Shown: in pieces, positions 42,668 through 51,320 of the stretch
Numbering within the stretch: the first letter of the stretch is position 1
Layout: every line of letters begins with the position of its first letter
Source of the DNA: G963691835 sp963691835
GTDB lineage: Bacteria > Pseudomonadota > Alphaproteobacteria > Thalassobaculales > Thalassobaculaceae
Assembly: GCA_963691835.1 (NCBI GenBank)
Contig: OY829383.1
Coordinates: 3,410,001 to 3,474,000 of the forward strand
DNA: 64,000 nt
Direction: 5' to 3'
Program-made: the position numbers and the translations under genes
Notes under the pieces: generated by a model
The model's input: the letters and a program-made list of their open reading frames with translations, nothing else
Told to the model about the DNA's origin: nothing
Databases searched by the model: none

Positions 42668-43102
42668 TTAAGCCGAGGTCGTCGGGACCGCGCCGGAGTG
42701 GGTGATCAGTACCCGGATGATGTCGCCATCAGCCGCCGCCGCATCGAGGGCGATGCCCAGGACGTGGGAGCCGACAACCGGGTCGGAAGCCGCGCCCGCA
42801 TCGGAGGTGTCGACCGTGGAGGCCACCGCGTCGTCGATCTTGCCGTTGGCCAGAGACTTCACGAACGCGCCTGCCGTAACGGCAGCACCGGCCACGACCT
42901 TCACGACGCCATCATAAGCCACCTCGGCGGCCTGACCGGCTGCGGAGGGCTTGTTCTGGAGGACGCCGATAACCGGGCCGCCCGCCGTGTCGTTGGTGGT
43001 GACGGTGTCCGCCGCCGAGATCTTCATGCAGTAGAACTGCACCGCCGAAAGATCGCCAGCAGCGGCCAGCGAGATGCACTTCAGATTGGAATGGGTGGCC
43101 AT
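42668..43102 (-). CDS. Head decoration protein (DUF2190-like)
   Basis: 144 residues: GGPVIGVLQNKPSAAGQAAEVAYDGVVKVV is the DUF2190 small beta-barrel signature, found in capsid-fibre or decoration proteins encoded directly upstream of the capsid gene. Confidence 0.8.
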   Translation of the reverse strand: MATHSNLKCISLAAAGDLSAVQFYCMKISAADTVTTNDTAGGPVIGVLQNKPSAAGQAAEVAYDGVVKVVAGAAVTAGAFVKSLANGKIDDAVASTVDTSDAGAASDPVVGSHVLGIALDAAAADGDIIRVLITHSGAVPTTSA

Positions 43103-43225
43103 TTCTGGCTCCTTTCGAGCAGGGTGCCCGTCCGCCCTTCCGGACTAGAGAGGCGTTAAACGGATCAGGGCGACCGCTGGGGCCGCCCTGTCGAGAACCG
43201 GCTAGGCCGGTGAATGCTGTGGGGG

Positions 43226-44191
43226 TCAGCCCTTGTAGAGGCTGGGGTCCTCCGCCAGAGCCTTGCTGTAGGCCTGCTGGTAGGAACTGCCGTCCCGCTT
43301 CATGATCTCCTTGGCGAGGGTATCGGCCCGGTCGCCGTCGAGATCCGCCGCGGTGTCGACGCCAGACTCCTTGGTGAGTTCGGAGACCGCCTGGGAGGTT
43401 TTGGCCAGGGCCTCATAGACCGCGTTGCGGTCGGCCTCGTCCGCCGCGTGCAGAACACGCTTTAGGATCGGGCCGAACTCCTCGGCCTTCACGCCGGGCA
43501 GGTGGGTGAACTCCTTCGCCTTGGCGATGTAGTGCCGGTCCAGTTCCTTGTCGGCCATCTTGGCCAGGGAGGCCGTGGCGTCCTCGGCGGTCTTCTTGGC
43601 GTCCGCCGCCTCGGCGCGGGCCTTCTCGACGATTTCGCGGACGCCATCTGGCAGGCCCTTTAGCACGTCCTCGTTGGAGGACTCCTCGGCATCCGCCGGG
43701 GTCGCGGACTTCTTGAGTTCCGCGTTCTCGCTGGTGAGCGTGTCAACGGAGGCCTGGAGCTTGGTGATGGTGGCCTCGGCCTGCTCCAGGCTCTTGGTGA
43801 GCGTGTTGATGTCCATGTCGTAGTCCTTCCAGTCGATGGAGAGGTTGGGGTCACCGCCCAGCACGGCCTTGAGGACCGACAGGCTTGGCAGCATTTGGTT
43901 GAGGCGGGCTTGGAACTGCCCGACGCTCTCTTCGATGGCGGCTTTTTTGTCCTGGACCGCATCGTCTTCGAGGATCGAGCGGACGCTGGCTTGCAGCGCG
44001 CCGAATATCCCGTGCATTCCTTCTATGGCCCGCCAGATCTTCTCGCGGTGCTCGGTCTCCGCCAGGGCCTCGGTGAAGGTCTTGGCCTCCTCCTCGCGCT
44101 TGGCGATCAGCACCCGCGCGCCCTTGTTGGCGGGGGAGTCTACAAGGCTGATCTCGTCGAGCTTCAGCTTGGATAGGCGGGATTTCTTCAT
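43226..44191 (-). CDS. Prohead scaffold-like protein
   Basis: 321 residues, strongly helical and charged, with a central coiled coil (NTLTKSLEQAEATITKLQAS-DTLTSENAELK). It begins LKLDEISLVDSPANKGARVL, a start seen in proteins linked to XkdF-type proteases. The order protease-scaffold-decoration-capsid supports a scaffolding role. It starts 4 bases after the protease stop. Confidence 0.72.
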   Translation of the reverse strand: MKKSRLSKLKLDEISLVDSPANKGARVLIAKREEEAKTFTEALAETEHREKIWRAIEGMHGIFGALQASVRSILEDDAVQDKKAAIEESVGQFQARLNQMLPSLSVLKAVLGGDPNLSIDWKDYDMDINTLTKSLEQAEATITKLQASVDTLTSENAELKKSATPADAEESSNEDVLKGLPDGVREIVEKARAEAADAKKTAEDATASLAKMADKELDRHYIAKAKEFTHLPGVKAEEFGPILKRVLHAADEADRNAVYEALAKTSQAVSELTKESGVDTAADLDGDRADTLAKEIMKRDGSSYQQAYSKALAEDPSLYKG

Positions 44192-44194
44192 CGT

Positions 44195-44602
44195 TCAGTC
44201 CTCCAGCGGGGTCCGAACCCCGCGCCCGCCGACCGAGAATGCCGCGAGGTCCCCGGCCTTCACGGCCTTCCACACCTCGTCACTCTCAACCTTCATGGTG
44301 ATGAGCCAGCCGACCCGCCCGAGATCGATCCCAAGGGCGTCCTGGCGCTCCTTGGTCAGAACCACGCTCTCGACTACCGCGCCGATCTCCACGGCCTTAC
44401 CGGCCTGCTGGGCGTGCATGATGCCGCCCTTGCGCGCGTCGACCATGAAGCCGTGGGCGGCCTTCATAAGATCCTCGGCGAAGATCACGTCGCCCTGGCT
44501 GTCGACCACGGGCTCGCCGCCTTCCTCGATGATCGAGGCCCAGCCAAAGACCAGCCGTTGATCGTCGTCTGTTTTCAGGATCTCGCCGGTAAGCTCAGTC
44601 AC
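44195..44602 (-). CDS. XkdF-like prohead protease
   Basis: 135 residues: VFGWASIIEEGGEPVVDSQG-D, AHGFMVDARKGGIMHAQ, VVESVVLTKERQDALGIDLG, VGWLITMKVESDEVWKAVKA, and AFSVGGRG match the XkdF family of capsid-maturation serine proteases. GTG at 44602 has GAGAGG upstream and overlaps the previous stop (GTGA). An in-frame upstream ATG at 44707 lies inside the previous gene and is less likely. Confidence 0.8.
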   Translation of the reverse strand: MTELTGEILKTDDDQRLVFGWASIIEEGGEPVVDSQGDVIFAEDLMKAAHGFMVDARKGGIMHAQQAGKAVEIGAVVESVVLTKERQDALGIDLGRVGWLITMKVESDEVWKAVKAGDLAAFSVGGRGVRTPLED

Positions 44603-44934
44603 AGCGCCTCTCTCTCCATGTTCTTGGCCGGGGGCTGCTGGCGATAGAACTCCCCGGAGCCGGTCGCGCAGGTGAGGTCGCCGGGCATCGTGACAATCAG
44701 GGTCCACGTGCCGGTTTCCGGGTTGCTAAAGATCTCCATAAGGCGACCCCTCGAATCGAGCATGATGCTTGCCGGGGTCTCGCCGTATTTCTTGCCCAGG
44801 TGATCGACCATCTCGGCGCGAGCCCCACAGGGTCCCTGCCGGGTTTGGGAGTAGGCCATCTCGGCGATCAGCAGGATGCCCAGGCAGGCGACAAACACGG
44901 CCCAGAGCAGCATCATTGCGCGGTCATAGGTCAT
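44599..44934 (-). CDS. Membrane-anchored hypothetical protein
   Basis: 111 residues: an N-terminal hydrophobic segment (MMLLWAVFVACLGILLIAEM) that may be a signal anchor, and a C-terminal part CGARAEMVDHLGKKYGETPA...GTWTLIVTMPGDLTCATGSG, a motif that recurs in alphaproteobacterial phage and host proteins of unknown function. Confidence 0.72.
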   Translation of the reverse strand: MTYDRAMMLLWAVFVACLGILLIAEMAYSQTRQGPCGARAEMVDHLGKKYGETPASIMLDSRGRLMEIFSNPETGTWTLIVTMPGDLTCATGSGEFYRQQPPAKNMEREAL

Positions 44935-44961
44935 GGGGTCCTCCTGGGTTGCTGTTGCGGG

Positions 44962-44981
44962 TTATCCTATTTTTTCCTACA
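44962..44981 (+). promoter_or_regulatory. Dispersed tandem-decamer motif, site 3
   Basis: TTATCCTATTTTTTCCTACA, two 10-bp direct units, 59 bases upstream of the plus-strand gene at 45040 and 28 bases from the divergent minus gene start. Confidence 0.55.
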
Positions 44982-45039
44982 AAAATGACTTTCTCATCAG
45001 GCCAAACGTACCATCATACTCAACAACCAAGGGGAGATC

Positions 45040-45261
45040 ATGATGAGCACGCGAGCCAACCATCCGAACCATCGTTTCATCGGCGCCGAGCTAGAGTTCG
45101 ACAAGCTCGTAGCCCGCTTGAAGGAAGCTCGCGCGGCGCATTTCGGGGTGGCCGTTCCAGACTCGACGAGGACCAAGGAAGAGGCCGACAGGGCCGAGCT
45201 TGTGGTTCATCACCTCCGCGAAGCCCTCAAGGCCGCAGGCGGGAAACCCGACGTCCCCTGA
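45040..45261 (+). CDS. Small plus-strand protein in the late region, 73 aa
   Basis: MMSTRANHPNHRFIGAELEF...; helical, ending KAAGGKPDVP. Shares the amphipathic LVARLKEARAAHFGV pattern of small DNA- or protein-binding proteins but no family is recognised. GGGGAG precedes the ATG. It is alone on the plus strand between late genes, with a motif upstream and a terminator downstream, like a moron. Confidence 0.65.
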   Translation: MMSTRANHPNHRFIGAELEFDKLVARLKEARAAHFGVAVPDSTRTKEEADRAELVVHHLREALKAAGGKPDVP

Positions 45262-45277
45262 TCGACGGACAAAGAAA

Positions 45278-45304
45278 AACCCCCGGAGCGGAAAACCGGG
45301 GGTT
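45278..45304. terminator. Bidirectional terminator after the 45040 gene
   Basis: AACCCCCGG (45278-45286), CCGGGGGTT (45296-45304). Plus strand tail TTCTT; minus strand tail TTTTTCTTTG, which is stronger. Late transcription from terminase would have to read through it. Confidence 0.78.
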
Positions 45305-45391
45305 CTTCAAGGCCCACATACCGCCCGGATTGGCGACATCTGACACGATGATATGGGTTCGCTGCTGCAAGTCAACGGAAAAAATACGATA

Positions 45392-45411
45392 CTGACCGAC
45401 ATTAACCGACA
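45392..45411 (+). promoter_or_regulatory. Dispersed tandem-decamer motif, site 4
   Basis: CTGACCGACATTAACCGACA: exact 10-bp spacing of two ACCGACA units, in the gap between convergent genes. Confidence 0.45.
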
Positions 45412-45454
45412 CTTTTGGTCGCTCTGGTCGACCAACGCAGCGCAAAAAACGATA

Positions 45455-45474
45455 TATGCCGATATTTTCCTACA
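45455..45474 (+). promoter_or_regulatory. Dispersed tandem-decamer motif, site 5
   Basis: TATGCCGATATTTTCCTACA, 15 of 20 positions as in site 6 (54501). Sites 4 and 5 are 63 bp apart, six helical turns, in the same orientation. Confidence 0.5.
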
Positions 45475-45521
45475 ATGCGACCAAGTCCATCCGCGAACGG
45501 AACAACTTCACCGATGACGCC

Positions 45522-46022
45522 TTAATCTACGTTCGGATCAGGGAGCCCAAGAAGGGCCGCTCGGAGCGCATAATTAGCGCTCATGACTGCGGCTTCCCAG
45601 ACCTCGTCAGGCTCGCCCGACCTTGCAGAATCGATGGCCCTATACATCGCCAGGACATGAGCACCAAACGAAGCAGCCAAGGTTTCCCGTTTGTCGTCTA
45701 TGGGCTCAAGCCCCATGATAGATGCTGCGTGATCCGCAATGTGACCTTCGGTGCTCCAAGCGCCTATTGGGGTGTAGCCCTCAACCCTGCCAAGGAATAT
45801 ATCCGCCATTCGGTAGCATTCGGCCTTGTCAGCAACCAGTGCAAGTTTATAGTCCGCTTCATCGGAACTCAACGGACGGCGGTCGACGATGCCTTTGTTG
45901 AACATCGCGATGATGTCCCAAACGATTTGTGGATTACCCAGGTAACACTCCTGGCTGGCGGCATCCAAGGCGACGTGCCACCCGGAGGATTGCGGTTTGC
46001 TGCTGGTTAGGTCCCGAGTCAT
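45522..46022 (-). CDS. Phage hypothetical protein, 166 aa
   Basis: MTRDLTSSKPQSSGWHVALD...; globular helical protein (NPQIVWDIIAMFNKGIVDRR, HVLAMYRAIDSARSGEPDEV). The opposite strand also has a long frame, but composition and context favour this one. It follows the large polyvalent gene in the late operon. Confidence 0.65.
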   Translation of the reverse strand: MTRDLTSSKPQSSGWHVALDAASQECYLGNPQIVWDIIAMFNKGIVDRRPLSSDEADYKLALVADKAECYRMADIFLGRVEGYTPIGAWSTEGHIADHAASIMGLEPIDDKRETLAASFGAHVLAMYRAIDSARSGEPDEVWEAAVMSANYALRAALLGLPDPNVD

Positions 46023-46036
46023 GGGAGAACACTAGC

Positions 46037-49000
46037 TTATGATGAAGGAAGTATCAACACCTCGACCAAGTCTAATCCGCCACCGCCAAATCCGTCAGCA
46101 TCCGCCGATTTTGTGGCCGGGATCACCCGCTGGATGTGCATCCTGGTGTTGGCGGGCAGGATGACCTCGTTCTCGCCTGCATGGTGCGAGATCCCGGTCC
46201 CCTTGCCGACGAAGAGCCCCTTGACGCCCTCGCCCACGGTCATCTTGTAGTGAACGTTGCCGTACCACGTATCGGGTGTAACCGACGTGGAGGAGATCGC
46301 GGGCTCCTGCAGGGTAGAGCCCACAGACTGCTTGAGCTTCGCCCGGTCGGTGTCCCCAAGGGTGACCTTGCGGGAGAGCATCGTGCCCGGCGATAGATCC
46401 ACGCCCTTGGTCTTGAGGGCTGAGTTGGCCGATGTCGCCGCGCCGCTCGGGTTCCCCTTCCAAAGGCTCGAATTCATGCTCTTATAGCCGGGCCCCGTAT
46501 AGGATTGAATAGCCTGCTGGGCGGACTTGCTCATCGTGCCGAAAGCCTTCTTTGAGGCCCCGGCATAGGTGGCCGTGGTGGGCTTGAACGTCTTGAGCCC
46601 CTCCAATGCCTCCGGGGGCACCACGCCTTGATCGGCTAGGACCACTAAATTGCCGATCTTGTAATTCCCAGCTTCCTTCACGGACGCATCGTCGAGCTTG
46701 CCGGTGTAGGGCGTTGCCCCCTTATCCAGACCATGCCAAAGGCTGCCACGGGTGACTTGGCCCGTGGGCGGGGGGTGCCGCTGGTAATCGATTTCGGCCT
46801 TGACCTGCTCGAAATACCCCTTGACGTGAGCCGAGGGGTGCTGTGCGTAGGAGAGCTTGTTGCCCGTGGGCAGCTTGGTCTCCTTCGAGATCTCGTCGAA
46901 GGTGATCGCATCCAGGCCTGAGATCGAGCCCTTCTTGGCCGTCTCGTGGATGTGCTTGATGGCCGCATTGTTGGCCTTGTTGACCTCGGGGACCCCGGAC
47001 AGTCCCTTACCGCTGCCGCCCCAGTTCTCGAAGTCCATCTCCGGGTCGGAGATCTGCTCGGGCTTGAATGTCGGTTTTTTGGCCGCCGTCGCCGCCTTAA
47101 TGCTCTCGGCCTGCGACTTCGCGGGCTTGAACGTGGCGCTGAGGACCGACAGGTTGGCCGAGTGGAGGCCCTTATTGGGGTCCGTCTTGCCGTTCATGCC
47201 GCCAAAGGCGACCGGCTGATAGCCGTGGTGAACCAGCCACTCGTTGGCCTTCTTGGCCTGCTGCTTGCCGTAGGTGTTGGTCCCGTAGGACATGGCCATG
47301 AGCCCGTCCACGTCCCCCTTTTTGCCGAGATCGTGGATCTGGTCGAATTTCTTTTGCTGGCCCATGTTGGCCGCCGAGGTCACCTTGAACGCCTCGGGTG
47401 CTGGGCCGACCTTCGAGGGCGATTTGGGGCCTGCCACGGGCTTCGATTTGGGGCCGATGGGCGTGTCGGCGGCCTTGGCTTTGGCTTGGTTTACCGCCTT
47501 GTTCGACCACACCGTGAACTCGACGAAATTCCCACCGTTCGCCGCCTTGGCGCTCTTGGGCTTGTAGGAGGCCAGCTTCTGAGCCTTGTCCAGGTCCCCT
47601 GCCGCGAGGGCGTCGGAGATCTGCTGCACCTTGCCATTGTAGAACTTGGTCAACTCAGGCGGGGGAGGGAGCTTGCCGCCTGCCGGGGCGTCGATGGCCG
47701 CCGCCGCTGGGTTGGTGCCGGTCTTGGTGAGCTTGCCGGGTGCCTTGGCGTGCTCCACGTCAAGGCCGGATTTTTTGAGGATGGCATCCCGCCGGGCGAT
47801 CAGGGTGTCGGCCATCTTGTTGGCTTGGGCCTTGGGCAGGTGCTTGGCCGTGAGGGCCTTGATGGTCGCGTCGTCTACCTGGGCGAGCTTGGCGGCGGAG
47901 TCCTTGAGGTGGGCGTCCGGCATCCCCCCGAACACAGCCGCCGCCTGCTTGTTCACTTTCGGGTCGCGGAGCGTGTCCCACTCATCGGCAGCCTTGTTCC
48001 AGGCTTTGCCCTTCTTGGCTCCCATGGCCCGATATTCGAGCGAGCCGCCGGGGTCGATCCGCATGGCCTTGTCGCCGAGGGCGCCGGTCATAACGATGTT
48101 GTCATTGTTGAGCCCAACCGCGTCCCAGTTGCCGAGCCATGCGTCGGCGGCGAAATCCTTCTGTGCCTGGAACTTCTGGATCGGGTCCGCCTTGAACGGC
48201 TTCGCGTTCTCCTCCCACTTGGACATAACGCCCACGCTGGACGTGCCCCCGAAGGTGTCGCCTACGTCCACGAGCTTCATTTCCGGAGCATCGGCCCCGG
48301 CGGCCTTGTAGAGCCCCGCCGCCAGCACTTCCTGCTGGGCCTGCCCGTCGTCCTTGTAGGCCTTGACCAGCCACTTCTGGCCGCTCGAATCCTCGTAGAG
48401 CCCGCCTGCTGCAGATCCGCCCGGCTTCTCCCCCACCTTCTTGAGGTCAGAGATGTTCGACTCCGGTTGGCCGCCGACAGCCCCCTTGGGCTTGGGTTTT
48501 GGCGCCTTGGGGGTTGCTGGGGTGATTCCCATCTCCCCTGCCGCCTTGGCTTTGGCGTAGGCCTTGGCCTCGACGTACTGATCATAGGCCTTGGCTGCGT
48601 AGGTCTGCTTGGCCGGTTTCGGGGCCTTGCCGACCGCCTCAAGGTCGTTGAACCACTGGACGTCGCCCGCGTTCGCCTTCGCCTGGAATAGCTCGGTTTG
48701 GGCCTGGGCCTTCTTCAAGCTCGGGTGGTCTGGGTTCTTCCCCTCGACCGCCTGTAGTTTGAGGGGCATCCCGGCCTGGGCCAGGGCCGTGCCGAGGGCG
48801 CCGCCGCCAGCCCCACCATATGCGATCCACTGCCCGCCGATAGGGGTGCCCTGGGGCGCGCGTAGCTGCTTCTTCCACCCCTTGCTCTTCGCGACCAGCC
48901 CATCGAGCCGGGAGGCTGTTTGCATCGCCTTGATGGCGACCTCTGAGAGGGCCAGGTAGTCGGCGATGATCGGCGCCTCGACCTTGTGGTTGGCGTAGTC

Positions 49001-49930
49001 GGCAATCTCCGCCTTGGGCACCAGCTTGACCGCCTGGGACTCGTTTCCGTGGAGTGCGGGGCTGCCGCCCGTCCGGCGGGCCGTGTACATACGGGCAACA
49101 GACGTGGTGCGCTCGTAGTCCCCGAGATAGCCGGTGATCTTGACCTTGAGCCCGGCTTCTTCCCAGGTCTCTTTGATGGCATTGGCCTGGGCGGACATGC
49201 CCTTCTCCAGCCCGCCTTTCGGGAACGTGTGCTCATAGCCGCCGAAGTGGTTGGTCGGCTCGACCACCCAGATACGGCCATCCGGTTCCTCGACGATCAC
49301 GCCGGAGCCGGGGCGCTTGCCCTTGATCTGGGGCATGGGGGGCTCGCCGATGTCGGCCTGCCCCGCGACCTTGGCCCAGCCCTCATCCGTGGTCGGCGCG
49401 TCCCAGCCCCCGAACGCGGTGCCGTTCAGACCCTCGCCGGGGTCGATCCCGGCCACATAGACCGCCACATCCTCGGGGTTGTCGTTGTCGGCCACGTCCG
49501 TGGGAGCCGTGGGGTTCTTCACCATGAACGTGTAGGGGGCCGTGCCAAGCTGGGGAGCGGCCAGCCCCTCCGCCGCTACCGCGCCGCCGACTCCCATGGC
49601 ATAGCCGGTCCACCGGCCCTGCCCATCGCGCGGTTGGGAGGGATTGTAGCCCTTGCCCTTGGTAAGCTCGTCGATCCGCGCAACGAGGGCCGCCAGATCC
49701 GCCCCCTGGGCCTCGTAGGGGCACCAAACGCCGCCGGGGCCTTCCACATACCCGGCCTTTGCAACCGCCGCCCACGCCCACGCAAACGCGACTGTCGGGC
49801 TCTTGCCTTGCTCTTGGGCCTTCTCCTTCGCCTTGCGGAACAGGAGGCGGCCCTTGGCATCGGAAATGGGGGGCTCGTAGTTGAGCATTTCGGGGGCTCC
49901 GAACTGATGAAAACGCGGGCTCGATTGCAT
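46037..49930 (-). CDS. Polyvalent virion protein: NUDIX + kinase-like + ADP-ribosyltransferase
   Basis: 1,297 residues. Residues about 205-330 form a NUDIX hydrolase domain; the box at 239-261 keeps KETWEEAGL, although the first glutamate is M. Residues about 495-690 look like a phage kinase-like (PI3K/HipA-type) domain with KWLVKAY near 520, WLGNWDAVG at 598-606 and RIDPGG at 624-629. The C-terminus (about 1100-1297) has the R-STS-ExE set of ADP-ribosyltransferases: R1187, SSTS 1213-1216, E1253 and E1255. Motifs NPSQPRDGQGRW (96-107) and RAPQGTPIGGQW (357-368) resemble linkers in virion toxin-like proteins. Position beside the Mu F-like gene suggests packaging in the head and delivery into the host with DNA. 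Domain calls are by eye. Confidence 0.78.
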   Translation of the reverse strand: MQSSPRFHQFGAPEMLNYEPPISDAKGRLLFRKAKEKAQEQGKSPTVAFAWAWAAVAKAGYVEGPGGVWCPYEAQGADLAALVARIDELTKGKGYNPSQPRDGQGRWTGYAMGVGGAVAAEGLAAPQLGTAPYTFMVKNPTAPTDVADNDNPEDVAVYVAGIDPGEGLNGTAFGGWDAPTTDEGWAKVAGQADIGEPPMPQIKGKRPGSGVIVEEPDGRIWVVEPTNHFGGYEHTFPKGGLEKGMSAQANAIKETWEEAGLKVKITGYLGDYERTTSVARMYTARRTGGSPALHGNESQAVKLVPKAEIADYANHKVEAPIIADYLALSEVAIKAMQTASRLDGLVAKSKGWKKQLRAPQGTPIGGQWIAYGGAGGGALGTALAQAGMPLKLQAVEGKNPDHPSLKKAQAQTELFQAKANAGDVQWFNDLEAVGKAPKPAKQTYAAKAYDQYVEAKAYAKAKAAGEMGITPATPKAPKPKPKGAVGGQPESNISDLKKVGEKPGGSAAGGLYEDSSGQKWLVKAYKDDGQAQQEVLAAGLYKAAGADAPEMKLVDVGDTFGGTSSVGVMSKWEENAKPFKADPIQKFQAQKDFAADAWLGNWDAVGLNNDNIVMTGALGDKAMRIDPGGSLEYRAMGAKKGKAWNKAADEWDTLRDPKVNKQAAAVFGGMPDAHLKDSAAKLAQVDDATIKALTAKHLPKAQANKMADTLIARRDAILKKSGLDVEHAKAPGKLTKTGTNPAAAAIDAPAGGKLPPPPELTKFYNGKVQQISDALAAGDLDKAQKLASYKPKSAKAANGGNFVEFTVWSNKAVNQAKAKAADTPIGPKSKPVAGPKSPSKVGPAPEAFKVTSAANMGQQKKFDQIHDLGKKGDVDGLMAMSYGTNTYGKQQAKKANEWLVHHGYQPVAFGGMNGKTDPNKGLHSANLSVLSATFKPAKSQAESIKAATAAKKPTFKPEQISDPEMDFENWGGSGKGLSGVPEVNKANNAAIKHIHETAKKGSISGLDAITFDEISKETKLPTGNKLSYAQHPSAHVKGYFEQVKAEIDYQRHPPPTGQVTRGSLWHGLDKGATPYTGKLDDASVKEAGNYKIGNLVVLADQGVVPPEALEGLKTFKPTTATYAGASKKAFGTMSKSAQQAIQSYTGPGYKSMNSSLWKGNPSGAATSANSALKTKGVDLSPGTMLSRKVTLGDTDRAKLKQSVGSTLQEPAISSTSVTPDTWYGNVHYKMTVGEGVKGLFVGKGTGISHHAGENEVILPANTRMHIQRVIPATKSADADGFGGGGLDLVEVLILPSS

Positions 49931-50058
49931 GAGTCGACGCGTGGTAGGCTCGCGGCCTCATGACCACGCTCGATGGAAACGCCGTCCACACACAGATCCA
50001 CGACGCCGCGAGGCGCCTGGAGGATCTGCACGCGGAGGAGGGACCGGCCCGGACGGCC

Positions 50059-50205
50059 TTAGAGGCGAGTGTCCGGGCGCTTGATCTGATCGCGACCGGG
50101 TTGGTGCTCGCTACGACCGACGAGGCTTATGGCAACGAGAGCGCCGAGGATGGTCATGCCGACCCCGCCGATGAGGCCCGCGGCGAAACCAGCGGCGAAG
50201 CTCAT
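50059..50205 (-). CDS. Small glycine-rich membrane protein, 48 aa
   Basis: MSFAAGFAAGLIGGVGMTIL then GALVAISLVGRSE: one membrane segment and a basic tail. ATG 50205 overlaps the stop of the Mu F-like gene by 4 bases, so it is translationally coupled. Confidence 0.6.
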   Translation of the reverse strand: MSFAAGFAAGLIGGVGMTILGALVAISLVGRSEHQPGRDQIKRPDTRL

Positions 50206-51320
50206 GACTGGACGATCCGGTAGATAACGACGCACCGGCATCCCACACCATAAGGCGCTAGGAATGTGCTGCCAGTAGGGGTCACGAAATCCTCGTCGAG
50301 AGGGCGCCCCTCGGGGTTGAGCTTGGGGATGGATCGGTGCTCTAGGCGGACCCGCTCGTCCCCAGCGGTGCGCCAGAACTTCCGGATCTCGCCATCCCCC
50401 GCGACGCCCTGCTCCTGGGCCTGCTTCCAGGCCAGATAGCTCCCGGCGTTCGACGCCCGTAGAGCCTCGGTGCGGGCAATGGTGTCGGCCCGATAGGCGA
50501 CCATGCGCTGCCGGTAGCTGCTTACCATCTTGTCGATCTGCTCGGGGGTGAGGGGCTTGGAGTCCTTCATCGCCCGCAGCAGGGTCCGGTCGTACCGGAA
50601 GTCCCGCAGGCGCCGGGCCGTGATCCCATCCAGGGGCTTGCCGTCGTCGCCGATGGCGTAGACCCCAGCACCGCCGGGGGCCTTGGACTTTTTGCCGCCC
50701 AGGTTCCACGCCTTCGCCGAGCGGCGATGATGGAAGGTTTCAAGCTCCTTGCGGTAGTTGGCCACCGATGCCTCCTGGCGCGCTGTGAGGCCCGTGGAGG
50801 CCCGTAGCTGCCGGGCTACATCTCGGGGGTTGCGGCCTGCCTGGACGCCCTCTGTGACCGCCGCACGAACGCCCTCGCGGGTGTTCTCGGAGATCTCCCG
50901 TATGAGGTTGAGTTCGTATTGCTGGAGCCATTGGAGGCTTCGGGGATTCGCCACGTCGAAGAAGACGTCGAGGCTCGGGCCGACCGGAAGCGTGATTGAG
51001 GGGATGCTGGCCGCCGACGCGGTCCCGGCCTGGGAGACAATGTTCCGGATCTCGGCAACCGCACCGCCCAGCCGGGTCTCCAGATCCGTAAGCCCCAGGA
51101 GGTCCATGACTAGCCGCACGTCTCCGGCGGTGATCGCCTCCGACAGGGCTTTGATGGTCGCTTTCTCGCCTGCCTGCAGAGCCGACATGATCGCCCGCTT
51201 GAGGGCTGGGGAGGATTTGTCGGCGATGCGCCGCAGCTCGTCCTCAATCGCCGGGCGACGCGCCTTCGCGAAGCCGTCCAGCCCGAGCGACCAATCACTG
51301 AGCATCATCATCATCTTCAT
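50202..51320 (-). CDS. Mu F-like head morphogenesis protein
   Basis: About 372 residues. The C-terminal half has the phage Mu gpF signature: YRADTIARTEALRASNAGSY, FWRTAGDERVRLEHRSI, GRPLDEDFVTPTGSTFLAPY and GCRCVVIY. These minor head proteins attach to the portal and are packaged in the capsid. The start is uncertain: several ATGs (51320, 51314, 51311, 51308, 51305) fall inside the Asp-rich end of the overlapping portal gene. Confidence 0.88.
   Translation of the reverse strand: MKMMMMLSDWSLGLDGFAKARRPAIEDELRRIADKSSPALKRAIMSALQAGEKATIKALSEAITAGDVRLVMDLLGLTDLETRLGGAVAEIRNIVSQAGTASAASIPSITLPVGPSLDVFFDVANPRSLQWLQQYELNLIREISENTREGVRAAVTEGVQAGRNPRDVARQLRASTGLTARQEASVANYRKELETFHHRRSAKAWNLGGKKSKAPGGAGVYAIGDDGKPLDGITARRLRDFRYDRTLLRAMKDSKPLTPEQIDKMVSSYRQRMVAYRADTIARTEALRASNAGSYLAWKQAQEQGVAGDGEIRKFWRTAGDERVRLEHRSIPKLNPEGRPLDEDFVTPTGSTFLAPYGVGCRCVVIYRIVQS

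Noticed and set aside
45456..46010. Plus-strand frame of 184 residues opposite the 45522-46022 gene
   Set aside because: Its ATG lies inside the motif site, no ribosome site is present, and the minus-strand product has normal protein-like composition. Kept as a low-probability alternative.
46946..48691. 581-residue plus-strand frame opposite the polyvalent gene
   Set aside because: A shadow frame; the minus strand encodes recognisable NUDIX, kinase-like and ART motifs.
49960..50223. Plus-strand frame of 87 residues near the Mu F-like gene end
   Set aside because: The minus strand holds a coupled 48-residue membrane protein (50059-50205) with the ATGA overlap typical of this operon.
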